A DNA stretch of 64,000 nt. Source: Aromatoleum evansii. Lineage in GTDB: Bacteria > Pseudomonadota > Gammaproteobacteria > Burkholderiales > Rhodocyclaceae. Position 1 is the stretch's first letter. Each line of letters opens with the position of its first letter. Where the stretch lies: NCBI RefSeq assembly GCF_012910805.1, contig NZ_WTVK01000007.1, forward strand, positions 62,001 to 126,000, given 5' to 3'. A program made the translations under genes and the position numbers. Below are positions 29,648 through 39,031 of the stretch, piece by piece. Under the pieces are notes generated by a model. The model ran no database searches. It had not been told where the DNA came from and saw only the letters and a list, made by a program, of their open reading frames with translations.

Positions 29648-31249
29648 ATGATGCCGACCGCCCTGCTCCACGACCTGATTCGCGCCGCCGTCGCACGCAA
29701 TCCCGCGCAAGCGGCACTAACCCGCGGTGCACAAACCCTATCCTACGCGGAACTCGAAACGCAATGCGGTGCATTCGCGGCGGGACTGCTCGGACTGGGC
29801 CTCGCGCGTGCCGAACGGGTCGCGATCTACCTCGAAAAACGCTTCGAGTTCGTCGCCGCCGCCTTCGGGACGAGTGCCGCCGGCGGGGTGTTCGTGCCGG
29901 TCAATCCGCTGCTGAAGGGCGAACAGGTCGGGCATATCCTGCGCGACTGCAACGTGCGCGTGCTGGTGACGAGCGCCGAACGCCTGCCGCTGCTGCAGGC
30001 GGTGCTCGCGCAATGCCATGACCTGCGCCAGATCGTGCTGGTCGGCAATCCGGCGGAGCTGCCGACCGTGGAAGGCGCGACCGTGCATCGCTGGAGCGAT
30101 CTTGCCGCCGCCCCCCCGCGCAGCGGCCACCGCGTGATCGACACCGACATGGCGGCGATCCTGTACACTTCGGGCAGCACCGGCCGCCCCAAGGGCGTCG
30201 TGCTCTCCCACCGCAACGTCGTCACCGGCGCCCGCAGCGTCGCGCAGTACCTCGAGAACCACGCAGGCGACACCCTGCTCGCGGCCCTGCCACTGTCCTT
30301 CGACGCCGGCTTTTCCCAGCTCACGACAGCCTTCCACGCGGGCGCGCGCGCCGTGCTAATCGACTACCTTCTGCCGCGCGACGTGCTCAACGCCGTCGTG
30401 CGCGAGCGCGTGACCGGACTCACCGCGGTGCCGCCGCTGTGGATCCAGCTCGCCGGGCTCGACTGGCCCGAGACCGTCGGCGAACACCTGCGCTACATCG
30501 CCAACACCGGCGGCCGCATGCCCTTCGAGACGCTGAAGGCGCTGCGGGCGAAACTGCCGCGCACCCACCCCTTCCTCATGTACGGGCTCACCGAAGCCTT
30601 CCGCGCGACCTATCTCCCACCCGAGGAGATCGACCGTCGCCCGGACTCGATCGGCAAGGCGATCCCGAACGCCGAAGTGCTGGTGCTGCGCGAGGACGGC
30701 AGCGAATGCGCGCCGAACGAACCGGGCGAACTGGTGCAGCGCGGCGCCCTCGTCGGCATGGGCTACTGGAACGATCCGGAAAAGACCGCCGAGCGCTACA
30801 AGCCCCTGCCCGCGGGCATCGGCGGACGCGAGGCGGGGCTGCAGATACCGGAGATCGCGGTGTTCTCGGGCGACACCGTGCGCCGCGACGAGGACGGCTT
30901 CCTGTACTTCATCGGCCGCCGCGACGAGATGATGAAGACGTCGGGCTACCGGGTGAGTCCCACGGAGGTCGAAGAGATCGTCTATGGCACGGGCCGCGTC
31001 GGCGAATGCGTCGCCTTCGGCCTGCCACATCCGGCGCTCGGTCACGCGATCTGCGTCGTCGCCACCCCCGCACCGGGCACCACGCTCGACACGGCCGCGC
31101 TGCTCGCCGACTGCCGCAGCCGCATGCCCGCCTACATGGTGCCGGCGCGCATCGAGGTTCGCAGCGGCCCGCTGCCGCGCAACCCGAACGGCAAGATCGA
31201 CCGCAAGCTGCTTGCCACCGAAACCCAGCAACAGGAATCCGCGCAGTGA
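29648..31249 (+). CDS. AMP-forming acyl-CoA/ACP ligase, exosortase-A-associated type
   Basis: ANL-superfamily enzyme of 533 residues that activates a carboxylic acid as an acyl-adenylate. The P-loop-like motif YTSGSTGRPKG (near residue 170), the middle YGLTEAFRATYL and the C-terminal hinge GRRDEMMKTSGYRVSP are all intact, and the catalytic Lys lies in NPNGKIDRK at the end. The start is the ATG at 29648. It overlaps the downstream decarboxylase by four bases (GTGA). In exosortase-A polysaccharide clusters this ligase recurs beside the decarboxylase and an ACP, as here. The substrate is unknown. Confidence 0.9.
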   Translation: MMPTALLHDLIRAAVARNPAQAALTRGAQTLSYAELETQCGAFAAGLLGLGLARAERVAIYLEKRFEFVAAAFGTSAAGGVFVPVNPLLKGEQVGHILRDCNVRVLVTSAERLPLLQAVLAQCHDLRQIVLVGNPAELPTVEGATVHRWSDLAAAPPRSGHRVIDTDMAAILYTSGSTGRPKGVVLSHRNVVTGARSVAQYLENHAGDTLLAALPLSFDAGFSQLTTAFHAGARAVLIDYLLPRDVLNAVVRERVTGLTAVPPLWIQLAGLDWPETVGEHLRYIANTGGRMPFETLKALRAKLPRTHPFLMYGLTEAFRATYLPPEEIDRRPDSIGKAIPNAEVLVLREDGSECAPNEPGELVQRGALVGMGYWNDPEKTAERYKPLPAGIGGREAGLQIPEIAVFSGDTVRRDEDGFLYFIGRRDEMMKTSGYRVSPTEVEEIVYGTGRVGECVAFGLPHPALGHAICVVATPAPGTTLDTAALLADCRSRMPAYMVPARIEVRSGPLPRNPNGKIDRKLLATETQQQESAQ

Positions 31250-32487
31250 ACACGGCCAAACCCACCCCCGTCCACGCGCCGATGGCGCAGTTCCCGATCC
31301 GCAACGGCGAGCTGATCGTCGGCGGCGTGCCGCTCACGCGCCTTGCCGCGCGGGTCGGACAGACGCCCTTCTACGCCTACGACCGGCAACTGCTGGGCGC
31401 GCGCGTGGGCGAACTGCGCGAGGCGCTGCCCGATGCGATCGACCTGCACTATGCCGTGAAAGCCAATCCGATGCCTGCGCTGGTCGGGGTCATGGCCGAG
31501 CTCGTCGACGGACTCGACGTGGCCTCGGCCGGCGAGTTGCGCATCGCGCTCGACGCAGGCTGCCCGCCGGCCGACATCAGCTTCGCCGGCCCCGGCAAGC
31601 GCGACACCGAGCTCGAACAGGCGGTCGCGGCGGGTGTGCTGCTGAACGTCGAATCCGCCGGCGAACTGCGCCGGCTCGCCGACATTTCCGCCCGCCTCGG
31701 CTGGCCGGCGCGGGTCGCGCTGCGCGTGAACCCGGATTTCGAGCTCAAGAGCTCGGGCATGAAGATGGGCGGCGGCCCCAAGCCCTTCGGCGTCGATGCC
31801 GAGGCGGTGCCGGAACTGCTCGCCGAGGTCGGCCGTCTCGGGCTCTCCTTCGAGGGCTTCCACCTCTTCGCAGGCTCCCAGAACCTGCGCGCGGAAGCGA
31901 TCGTCGAGGCGCAGCAGAAGAGCTTCGAACTCGCGCTCCGCCTCGCCGACGCGGCACCTTCACCGGTGCGGGTGCTGAACCTCGGCGGCGGCTTCGGCAT
32001 CCCCTACTTCCCCGGCGAGACACGGCTCGATCTAGGCCCGATCGGCGCGAATCTCGCAGAAATCGCGCACGCTGCGCAAAGCCGCATGCCCGACGCGAAC
32101 CTCGTCATCGAGCTGGGGCGCTACCTCGTCGGCGAAGCGGGCATCTACGTCAGCCGCGTCGTCGATCGCAAGGTCTCACGCGGCCAAGTCTTCCTCGTGT
32201 GCGACGGCGGCCTGCACCACCACCTCTCCGCCTCGGGCAACTTCGGCCAGGTCATCCGCAAGAATTATCCGACGGCAATCGGCAATCGCGCCGACGCACC
32301 GGCCGCCACGGTAACGACGGCGGTCGGGCCATTGTGCACGCCACTCGACCTGCTGGCGGAGCGCATGGCGTTGCCCGAAGCGCTGGTCGGCGACCTCGTC
32401 GTGATCTTCCAGTCCGGAGCCTATGGCGCGAGCGCGAGCCCGCAGGCTTTCCTGGGGCATCCGGCGGTGGTCGAGGTGCTGGTCTAG
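31246..32487 (+). CDS. PLP-dependent decarboxylase, exosortase-A-associated (DAP/ornithine decarboxylase fold III)
   Basis: A 413-residue fold-type III enzyme related to diaminopimelate decarboxylase. The PLP lysine is K72 in HYAVKANPM, with a GGGFGIPYFPGE phosphate-binding loop and EPGRYLVGEAGIY-type segment (here IELGRYLVGEAG). The canonical ligand HxGG/EPGR differs slightly, as is usual for this subfamily, so the substrate is not DAP by default. The GTG start overlaps the ligase stop. Together with the ligase and ACP it may provide an amine or amino-acyl modification of a surface glycan (inference). Confidence 0.88.
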   Translation: MNTAKPTPVHAPMAQFPIRNGELIVGGVPLTRLAARVGQTPFYAYDRQLLGARVGELREALPDAIDLHYAVKANPMPALVGVMAELVDGLDVASAGELRIALDAGCPPADISFAGPGKRDTELEQAVAAGVLLNVESAGELRRLADISARLGWPARVALRVNPDFELKSSGMKMGGGPKPFGVDAEAVPELLAEVGRLGLSFEGFHLFAGSQNLRAEAIVEAQQKSFELALRLADAAPSPVRVLNLGGGFGIPYFPGETRLDLGPIGANLAEIAHAAQSRMPDANLVIELGRYLVGEAGIYVSRVVDRKVSRGQVFLVCDGGLHHHLSASGNFGQVIRKNYPTAIGNRADAPAATVTTAVGPLCTPLDLLAERMALPEALVGDLVVIFQSGAYGASASPQAFLGHPAVVEVLV

Positions 32488-32897
32488 CAGGGTCCCAGAC
32501 CGACGCGCATCGAAACCACGAGATCCTCGGTCGAGCTGCAAAGGCTGTAGCTGGCGTCCTGGACGATGGTATGCACCTTGTACGTATAGTTCGCGCCCTG
32601 ACCGTAGCTGTAGCGCACCTGCGTGCCAGAACCGTTGCCGGTCACGGTCCAGGTACCAACCTGCTTGGTCGGGTCAACCGGGTCGGTCTGCCCCTTCTTG
32701 TAGTCGATCAGGGCGCCGCCCGCCTGATGAAACTCCTGCCATCGATCCGTGCCGCGCGTGGCGCACAGCGTCTTGCCCGCCAACAGCGTACTTAGCGCAG
32801 CGGCATCCGTTATCTGGGAGGTCGACGTGCACGCGGCCTCTGCCATGGCGGGCATCACCGCAAGCGACAGGATGACGGGTACAAACAGGAATTTCAT
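32484..32897 (-). CDS. Small exported protein of unknown function
   Basis: A 137-residue protein. The ATG at 32897 follows a strong GGAGG and yields a clear signal peptide (FLFVPVILSLAVMPAMAEA). The mature part has four cysteines, compatible with two disulfides (ACTSTS, TLCATRG, LCSST and the terminal GPC), and is rich in Thr/Gly/Tyr. No known domain was recognised. It is convergent with the decarboxylase, overlapping its stop by four bases. Upstream in-frame codons exist but lack a ribosome-binding site. Confidence 0.72.
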   Translation of the reverse strand: MKFLFVPVILSLAVMPAMAEAACTSTSQITDAAALSTLLAGKTLCATRGTDRWQEFHQAGGALIDYKKGQTDPVDPTKQVGTWTVTGNGSGTQVRYSYGQGANYTYKVHTIVQDASYSLCSSTEDLVVSMRVGLGPC

Positions 32898-33116
32898 GAC
32901 GATCCTCCAGGGGCGAACGTTACCGTCAGGCGAGCGCGACAAGGTGGAAACCAAATCAGTGTAGACGTGCCCTGATCGCTTCGCTGGCGTGACGCCTGGC
33001 ACGAGTGCAATCGGTCACGCCGATTGTCCGCACGGGGCGAGCGATCGATAATACGAAGCAGTCCCTTCGCGGCGGCAGTGGCGCCCGCCCCCGTCCGCCC
33101 TCCGCCGGAGCACGCC

Positions 33117-36100
33117 TTGCCAGCTTCCGCCCCCGTTACGCGAAATCGCTATGCGGCCGCGACGCTCGCGTGGGCGCTATTCGTGTTCTACGGCAGTCTG
33201 GTGCCGCTCGATTTCCAGCCCCGGCCCGATGCCTGGCAGGCCTTTCTCGCAACCCCGTATCTCTCGCTGGGGGTGGCGTCCCGCGCGGACTGGGTGGCGA
33301 ACATCCTGCTGTATCTGGTCCTCGCCTACCTCGCAACGGGCGCAATCCAGGACGACAGGCGGGCACCACGAATCCTGGCCCTGGCTGCAGCCTTGAGCGC
33401 CAGCCTCGCGCTCGCGGTGGGCATCGAGTTCCTGCAACTCCATTTCCCGCCGCGCACCGTCTCGCTCAACGATCTGGTGGCGGAATTCCTCGGCACCGGC
33501 CTGGGTTGCGGCCTGTGGTTCGCATCGGGACGTCGCCTCGGCGCGATGTGGGAGCGCTTCGTCAGCGGCCGCACGCACAGCCTGCGCGCCCTGCTCGCGC
33601 TCTACGCGACCGGCTACGTCGCATTCAGCCTCTTCCCGTACGACTTCCTGGTTTCCACGGCAGAACTCGCCGCCAAACTGGCCACCGAGGGCACCCTTGC
33701 GCTCGGGCCAGCGGCCGGTTGCGGTGCCGGGCTGAGCTGCGGCACCAAGCTGCTCGCCGAGGCCGTGCTGGCCATGCCCTTCGGTGCGCTGCTGGTGATC
33801 GGGGCAGGCTCATCGCAACGGCTACGGACTGGCGCAATCGGCGGCCTCGTCGCGGGGGTGTGCCTCGGCCTGGCGATCGAACTCGTGCAGATCCTGCTCG
33901 CTTCGGGCACGACACAGGGGATCTCCGTGCTCACGCGCGGGCTCGGCGCGGCGTGGGGTGCATCCCTCGCGCGGAGCGCTATCGCGGGGCGACTACGTAT
34001 CGAACCGGATGCTGCCCGCCGCGTGGTGTTTCTGGGCGCGCCGCTTTATCTGCTGCTGGCGCTCGCCCTTAACGAAGTGCTGCCCCTGCGACTCCAGCCG
34101 CTGTGGGCCGCGAATGAAAAACTCGCCGCACTGCGCTTCCTGCCTTTCTATTACCACTACTACACCTCCGAAACCGCCGCGGTGCGCAGCGTGCTCGCGA
34201 TTGCCGGAAGCTACGCTCCGATCGGCCTCGCTGCCGCCCTCGCCTATCCCGGTCGACGGCGAGCGGCCCGCGCGGCGATCCTGCTCGCAGTCGCCCTGTG
34301 CCTCGGCATCGAAGTCCTCAAGCTCTTCACCGCCGCCAAGCACCCAGACCCGACCAATCTCCTGATCGCAGGCGCGAGCGTGTGGCTCGTCCATACCCTG
34401 GCGAGCCGGGTGTTGCGCCGCGTGCAGGACGCCAGCTCCACCGCCGCGCCATCGCCCCCCCGCGGACCGACCCCGCTGTGGCGTTTCGCCCTCGGTGTCG
34501 CGCTCCCGGTCGCGGCGCTCGGCGCCGTGGTCGCCGCGACCCGACCGCCTGCGTCCTGGTCGCCCGCCGACAACGGCGCGCACACCACCTTCCCGCCCCC
34601 CGAAGCCCTGCCGGCGTTATCGCTGCCGGGCTTCCGCGACGCCCATCCGCGGCTTCCGCACCCCTCGGCGGCCGATCTGGCGCAACTTGCGGCGCGCAAT
34701 CCGGGCTACCTTGCAGCGCGGCGCAATGCCGCAGGGGGAGGCAAGGGGCCCGTCGATTCCGTCGCCTTCGCAGCCCTGGCCGCCCCCGGCAGCCAGGATC
34801 TCGGCCTGCTGCACCGCCGACTGATGGACATGCGCTTCATCGACCGCGGCGACGACCAGGTCAAGGCGCTCGCGCTCGCCTACGACTGGCTGCACGCACA
34901 GTGGAGCTACGCCGAGCGCATCGCCCTGCAGGACAAGCTCGGCGAGGGCTGCCAGTACGTCATCGACTTCATCCGCCACGAACGCCTCTCCCCGTACAAC
35001 GCCATCCTCTACAACAGCCCGCTGCAGGCGTTGATGGCGTGCTCCATTGCCCTGTACCGCGAACACCCGCGCGGCGACGCCCTCATGGCCTTCACTCACG
35101 ACCTGTGGACGCGGCACGTGCTTCCGGTGTGGCGCCAGGTGTTCGGCACGCACGGCGGCTGGCACGAAGGCGGCGAATACGTCGCGGTCGGCATCGGCCA
35201 GGCGGTCTACACGCTCCCCGCGATGTGGCTCGCCGCGACCGGCGAGGATCTCTTCACGTCCGAGACCGGGCTGCGCGGCTTCCTCGACTTCCTCGTCTAC
35301 CGCACGCGCCCCGACGGCACCCAGATCCGCTCGGGCGACGCAAGCAACCTGCAGCGGCACCCGCCCGACGCCGCGCCGCTCGCCCTGCACTACCGCCACG
35401 CCGCGGCCTATGGTCTTGCCGCAGCGCCGGTCGCCCCGACGCCCACCGGCTGGCCCTGGGGCCCGCTGTCCGACGGCACGCTCACCGACTCTGGCGCCGT
35501 CGCGGCGCTCCCCCTGTCGCGGCACTTCGACGGCATCGGCCTGATCGTCGCCCGCAGCGACTGGACGCCCGACGCCACCTACGTCACTTTCAAGGCCGGC
35601 GACAACTTCTGGTCGCACAGCCATCTCGACCAGGGCGCTTTCACCATCGACAAGGGCGGCCCGCTCGCCATCGACAGCGGCATCTACGGACCGCGCTACG
35701 GCTCGGACCACCACATGAACTACGCCTACCAGACCGTGGCTCACAACGCCCTCACGGTCACCGATCCAGCCGACGATGCCCCCCTCCCGACCCCGGAGGG
35801 CCTGCGGCCCATCGCGAACGACGGCGGCCAGCGGCGCGTCGGCTCCGGCTGGCACGTCGCCCCGGGGCCCATCGACCGCGACGAATGGGAGCAGGCGCGC
35901 GAGCTCTATCACACCGGGCGCATCGCCCGGTTCCTCGACGAGAATGCGCTCACCGTCGCAGTCGCCGACCTCACCCCGGCCTACACGAACGCCCACTCCG
36001 CCCGAGGCGAAGCTTCGCACCGCAGCCGCCGCGTCGAACGCGCGTGGCGGGTGTTCGGCTACGACCGGATCGACGACGTCATCGTGATCTACGACGACGT

Positions 36101-36695
36101 GCGCGCCACCGACCCAGCCTTCCGCAAACGCTGGCTCCTGCACGCCAACTCGGCGCCGGAGGTCGACAACGAGGGCTTCTTCGTCAGTACGCCGCCGCGC
36201 GGAGCGGCCCGGTCGGCTGGCCGACTCGAGGCCCGCGTGCTGCTCCCGCAGGAACGCCGCCTGCTGACCACGGGCGGGCGCGGATTCGAATTCTTCGTCG
36301 ATGGCCGCAACTATGACGAAGAAGGCAAACTCGTCGAGGCGATGCATCGTCCGCCTCCGGCGCCGGAGGCGGGAGGCTGGAGGGTCGAACTCATGCCCGC
36401 GCACGACGCCCTCGAAGACCGCTTCCTCGTTGTCCTGCTGCCGACCAGTGCGGAGACGCGCCCCGCCCATCGCGTGCGTCTGCTGCAACGGGGCGGTGAG
36501 GTGGGCTGCGAGATCGCGGGACCGCGGCGCACGACACGCTGGTGGTTCACACCCGGGCAACTCGGCGCGCGCATCGAGATCGGCGATGCACCATCGGTCA
36601 AGACATACGACCTGCTCGATGACAGCGCGTCGCCTGCGGCCGCGCCCCAAACGTGGTTGGAGACCTTGGTCGACCGCCTCTTCGTCGCGCACTGA
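33117..36695 (+). CDS. VanZ-like membrane domain fused to heparinase II/III-type lyase
   Basis: About 1190 residues. The first third is polytopic with VanZ-like units (LAWALFVFYGSLVPLDF, then a SLFPYDFLVS unit and a third near residue 310). From about residue 560 onward it is a heparinase II/III-like protein: an alpha/alpha-toroid part (DMRFIDRGDDQVKALALAYDW) and a beta-sandwich with the signature SHSHLDQGAFTID (residues about 832-844). Such enzymes cleave uronic-acid-containing polysaccharides by beta-elimination. The preferred TTG start at 33117 has GGAG upstream; an earlier TTG at 33024 is possible. Membrane-anchored processing of the exopolysaccharide is inferred from context. Confidence 0.82.
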   Translation: MPASAPVTRNRYAAATLAWALFVFYGSLVPLDFQPRPDAWQAFLATPYLSLGVASRADWVANILLYLVLAYLATGAIQDDRRAPRILALAAALSASLALAVGIEFLQLHFPPRTVSLNDLVAEFLGTGLGCGLWFASGRRLGAMWERFVSGRTHSLRALLALYATGYVAFSLFPYDFLVSTAELAAKLATEGTLALGPAAGCGAGLSCGTKLLAEAVLAMPFGALLVIGAGSSQRLRTGAIGGLVAGVCLGLAIELVQILLASGTTQGISVLTRGLGAAWGASLARSAIAGRLRIEPDAARRVVFLGAPLYLLLALALNEVLPLRLQPLWAANEKLAALRFLPFYYHYYTSETAAVRSVLAIAGSYAPIGLAAALAYPGRRRAARAAILLAVALCLGIEVLKLFTAAKHPDPTNLLIAGASVWLVHTLASRVLRRVQDASSTAAPSPPRGPTPLWRFALGVALPVAALGAVVAATRPPASWSPADNGAHTTFPPPEALPALSLPGFRDAHPRLPHPSAADLAQLAARNPGYLAARRNAAGGGKGPVDSVAFAALAAPGSQDLGLLHRRLMDMRFIDRGDDQVKALALAYDWLHAQWSYAERIALQDKLGEGCQYVIDFIRHERLSPYNAILYNSPLQALMACSIALYREHPRGDALMAFTHDLWTRHVLPVWRQVFGTHGGWHEGGEYVAVGIGQAVYTLPAMWLAATGEDLFTSETGLRGFLDFLVYRTRPDGTQIRSGDASNLQRHPPDAAPLALHYRHAAAYGLAAAPVAPTPTGWPWGPLSDGTLTDSGAVAALPLSRHFDGIGLIVARSDWTPDATYVTFKAGDNFWSHSHLDQGAFTIDKGGPLAIDSGIYGPRYGSDHHMNYAYQTVAHNALTVTDPADDAPLPTPEGLRPIANDGGQRRVGSGWHVAPGPIDRDEWEQARELYHTGRIARFLDENALTVAVADLTPAYTNAHSARGEASHRSRRVERAWRVFGYDRIDDVIVIYDDVRATDPAFRKRWLLHANSAPEVDNEGFFVSTPPRGAARSAGRLEARVLLPQERRLLTTGGRGFEFFVDGRNYDEEGKLVEAMHRPPPAPEAGGWRVELMPAHDALEDRFLVVLLPTSAETRPAHRVRLLQRGGEVGCEIAGPRRTTRWWFTPGQLGARIEIGDAPSVKTYDLLDDSASPAAAPQTWLETLVDRLFVAH

Positions 36696-36916
36696 CCCGC
36701 TTCCACCCGGCTTTCACGCGCGCAGAAGGACGCCCCGACAGTGTGAAATGTCACTGCCCGATCGATCACGGGCTGGGAGAATGCATTTTGTCGGGTTTCC
36801 GCAGTCCAATTGCGGACGCCCGCGGTGGCGTGCTCATCGCGTCGAAACGAGGCAGTGTCGCCACACCAATTGCGCATCAACTGAACGCGAGGCCCCGCCG
36901 GGAGTTGATCCAACCG

Positions 36917-37732
36917 ATGAATGGCCTGAAGGAACTCTGCACCTACCGCGAGCTGATCGCCGTGCTCGCGTGGAAGAACATCGCCGTGCGCTACAAGCAG
37001 GCCTACCTAGGCATCGCCTGGGCCGTGCTGAAGCCCGTGACGCTGATGCTGATCTTCACCCTGGTGAAGAGCTTCGTCGGCATCGACAGCGGCGACATTC
37101 CCTACCCCATCCTGACCTTCGCTGCGCTCATGCCCTGGACCTTCTTCCAGGAGTCGGCCTCGGAGGGCGTGAACAGCGTCGTCGGCAATACCGCGCTGAT
37201 CAAGAAGATCTACTTCCCGCGCGAGATCTTCCCTCTCACCTCCGTCGTCACCAAGCTCGTCGAACTCGGGATCAACTTCCTGATCCTCGCCGGCCTGATG
37301 GCGTGGTACGGCATGATGCCCAGCGTGCAGTTCCTCTGGGTGCCGGTCATCATCGCCTACACCGTGCTCGCCTCGCTCGCGGTCGCCTTCGCCGGCGCGG
37401 CGATCAACGTCTATTACCGCGACGTCGGCCAAGCCCTGCCGGTGCTTCTGTCACTGCTGATGTACGCGTCCCCGGTCATCTATCCGCTTCAGCTCGTCAA
37501 GGACAAGCTGCTGATCCAGCAGGCTGCGGGCGACTGGTCCGGCCTGCTCTACACGCTCTACACCCTGAACCCGCTCGCCGGGATCATCGATGCGTTCCAG
37601 AGCGTCGTGCTGCGCGGCCAGGCGCCCGACGTCGGCGCCATGGTCCCGGGCGCAATGCTCGTGGCGGTGCTGCTGCCGCTGAGCTATCTCTACTTCAAGC
37701 GCGCCGAAAGCTACTTCGCCGACGTCATTTGA
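36917..37732 (+). CDS. wzm: Polysaccharide ABC transporter permease (Wzm-like)
   Basis: ABC-2-type permease of 271 residues with six helices, paired with the next gene for export of a lipid-linked O-antigen or capsule. Family features are an N-terminal amphipathic stretch ending WKNIAVRYKQAYLGIAWAVLKP and the periplasmic EG-type motif FPLTSVVTKLVELGINFLI. The start ATG (MNGLKELCTYRELI) matches Wzm proteins; in-frame upstream codons are in low-similarity sequence. A 221-base region with no recognisable gene precedes it. It is followed 9 bp later by the ATPase gene. Confidence 0.92.
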   Translation: MNGLKELCTYRELIAVLAWKNIAVRYKQAYLGIAWAVLKPVTLMLIFTLVKSFVGIDSGDIPYPILTFAALMPWTFFQESASEGVNSVVGNTALIKKIYFPREIFPLTSVVTKLVELGINFLILAGLMAWYGMMPSVQFLWVPVIIAYTVLASLAVAFAGAAINVYYRDVGQALPVLLSLLMYASPVIYPLQLVKDKLLIQQAAGDWSGLLYTLYTLNPLAGIIDAFQSVVLRGQAPDVGAMVPGAMLVAVLLPLSYLYFKRAESYFADVI

Positions 37733-37741
37733 GCCACCGAC

Positions 37742-39031
37742 ATGCCGATTATCGAAGTCGAACATCTCACCAAGGAATATCGGCTCGGGGCACTGCAAAG
37801 CCTGAAGCAGACCATGCTCAATGCCGGCGCGCGACTTATCGGCCGCGCGGCGCCCGAACGCCCCCTGTTCAAGGCGCTGGATGACGTCAGCTTCACCATC
37901 GAGCAGGGCGAAGTCGTCGGCATCATCGGCCACAACGGCGCGGGGAAATCGACGCTGCTCAAGATGCTCGCGCGCATCAGCACTCCGACGCGCGGATCCG
38001 TGAAGGTCAATGGCCGGATCGCGCCACTCATCGAAGTCGGCGCCGGTTTCGTGCCCGATTTCACCGGGCGAGAGAACGTCTATCTCAACGGCGCGATCCT
38101 CGGCATGTCGAAACGCGAAATCGACCGTAAATTCGATGAAATCGTCGATTTCGCGGAAATGGCCGAGTTCATTGATACACCGGTGAAGCGGTACAGCTCG
38201 GGGATGCAGGTGAAACTGGCGTTTTCGGTGGCGACGAGTGTTGAGTCCGAGATCTTGATCGTCGATGAGGTTCTAGCTGTCGGCGACCTTGCATTTCAGC
38301 GGAAGTGTTTTGACCGCATGGAGAACTTGATCAAGCGCCAAGGAAGAACCGTCCTAATCGTTAGCCATAACATTAGACAAATAGAAAGAATGTGTAATCG
38401 TGTCCTTCTTCTGGACCATGGAACCATAAAAGTAGACGGAAACGCCAAGTTGGTGTGCAACGTCTTCTTTGAGCAAAGTGACGTTACCATCATCGCACAG
38501 CAGGACAAAGGGAAGGCAAGCAACGCACTAACAACAGGCGAAGCAGATCTGCTTGACCTTAACTTCACCGACCCAACCGGGCAGACAATAGACACTATCG
38601 AATATAACGCACCGGCAAATATCCGCTTCAAGATCCGTGCACATCGAGAGATACGAAATCCAATCTTCTTCATTGGATTCCACACAACAGACTTCATTTA
38701 TCTAACGGCATCGATAACACCAGGCTCACTACGAAAAAAAACACTCTCCGAGGGGACGCATGAATTCTCGATGAGAATCGACAATTTTCCTTTACTTCCA
38801 GGAGCGTATGCAACCCGACTTAGCATAGATGTCGAGGAACCCATAAAGAATATATTTTACGCCGACAACCTCTGCCACTTCAGAGTAACGAGCTCAAACT
38901 TACAGAGATCGTCGCCGGAATGTCAGGGAGGATTCTTCAGTCTAGAAGCACACTGGAGCCATCAGCATCTCCTGCAAGAACCTGTAGATGCACGACACCT
39001 CCAATCACCTCTCCCACTACCCCAAACGTAG
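37742..39031 (+). CDS. wzt: Polysaccharide ABC transporter ATP-binding protein with C-terminal carbohydrate-binding domain (Wzt-like)
   Basis: A 429-residue ATPase. The nucleotide-binding part (1 to about 240) has Walker A GHNGAGKS (63-70), signature YSSGMQVKLAFSV and the H-loop SHN. The last about 150 residues form a Wzt-type beta-sandwich (IRFKIRAHREIRNPIFFIGF). Such domains bind the non-reducing terminus of the glycan, giving substrate specificity. Base composition drops from GC-rich to AT-rich inside the gene at about 38.2-38.3 kb, just before the C-terminal domain, so the domain appears to have been exchanged by recombination. Confidence 0.92.
   Translation: MPIIEVEHLTKEYRLGALQSLKQTMLNAGARLIGRAAPERPLFKALDDVSFTIEQGEVVGIIGHNGAGKSTLLKMLARISTPTRGSVKVNGRIAPLIEVGAGFVPDFTGRENVYLNGAILGMSKREIDRKFDEIVDFAEMAEFIDTPVKRYSSGMQVKLAFSVATSVESEILIVDEVLAVGDLAFQRKCFDRMENLIKRQGRTVLIVSHNIRQIERMCNRVLLLDHGTIKVDGNAKLVCNVFFEQSDVTIIAQQDKGKASNALTTGEADLLDLNFTDPTGQTIDTIEYNAPANIRFKIRAHREIRNPIFFIGFHTTDFIYLTASITPGSLRKKTLSEGTHEFSMRIDNFPLLPGAYATRLSIDVEEPIKNIFYADNLCHFRVTSSNLQRSSPECQGGFFSLEAHWSHQHLLQEPVDARHLQSPLPLPQT

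Noticed and set aside
32990-33012. Sigma-54 promoter (TGGCACG...TGCA) before the VanZ-heparinase gene
   Set aside because: The GG and GC dinucleotides are not 10 bases apart, so the spacing rule fails.
34617-36692. Minus-strand frame of nearly 700 codons opposite the heparinase part
   Set aside because: The sense frame has an unmistakable SHSHLDQGAF lyase signature; the antisense one is Arg/Val/Gly-rich and has no recognisable domain.
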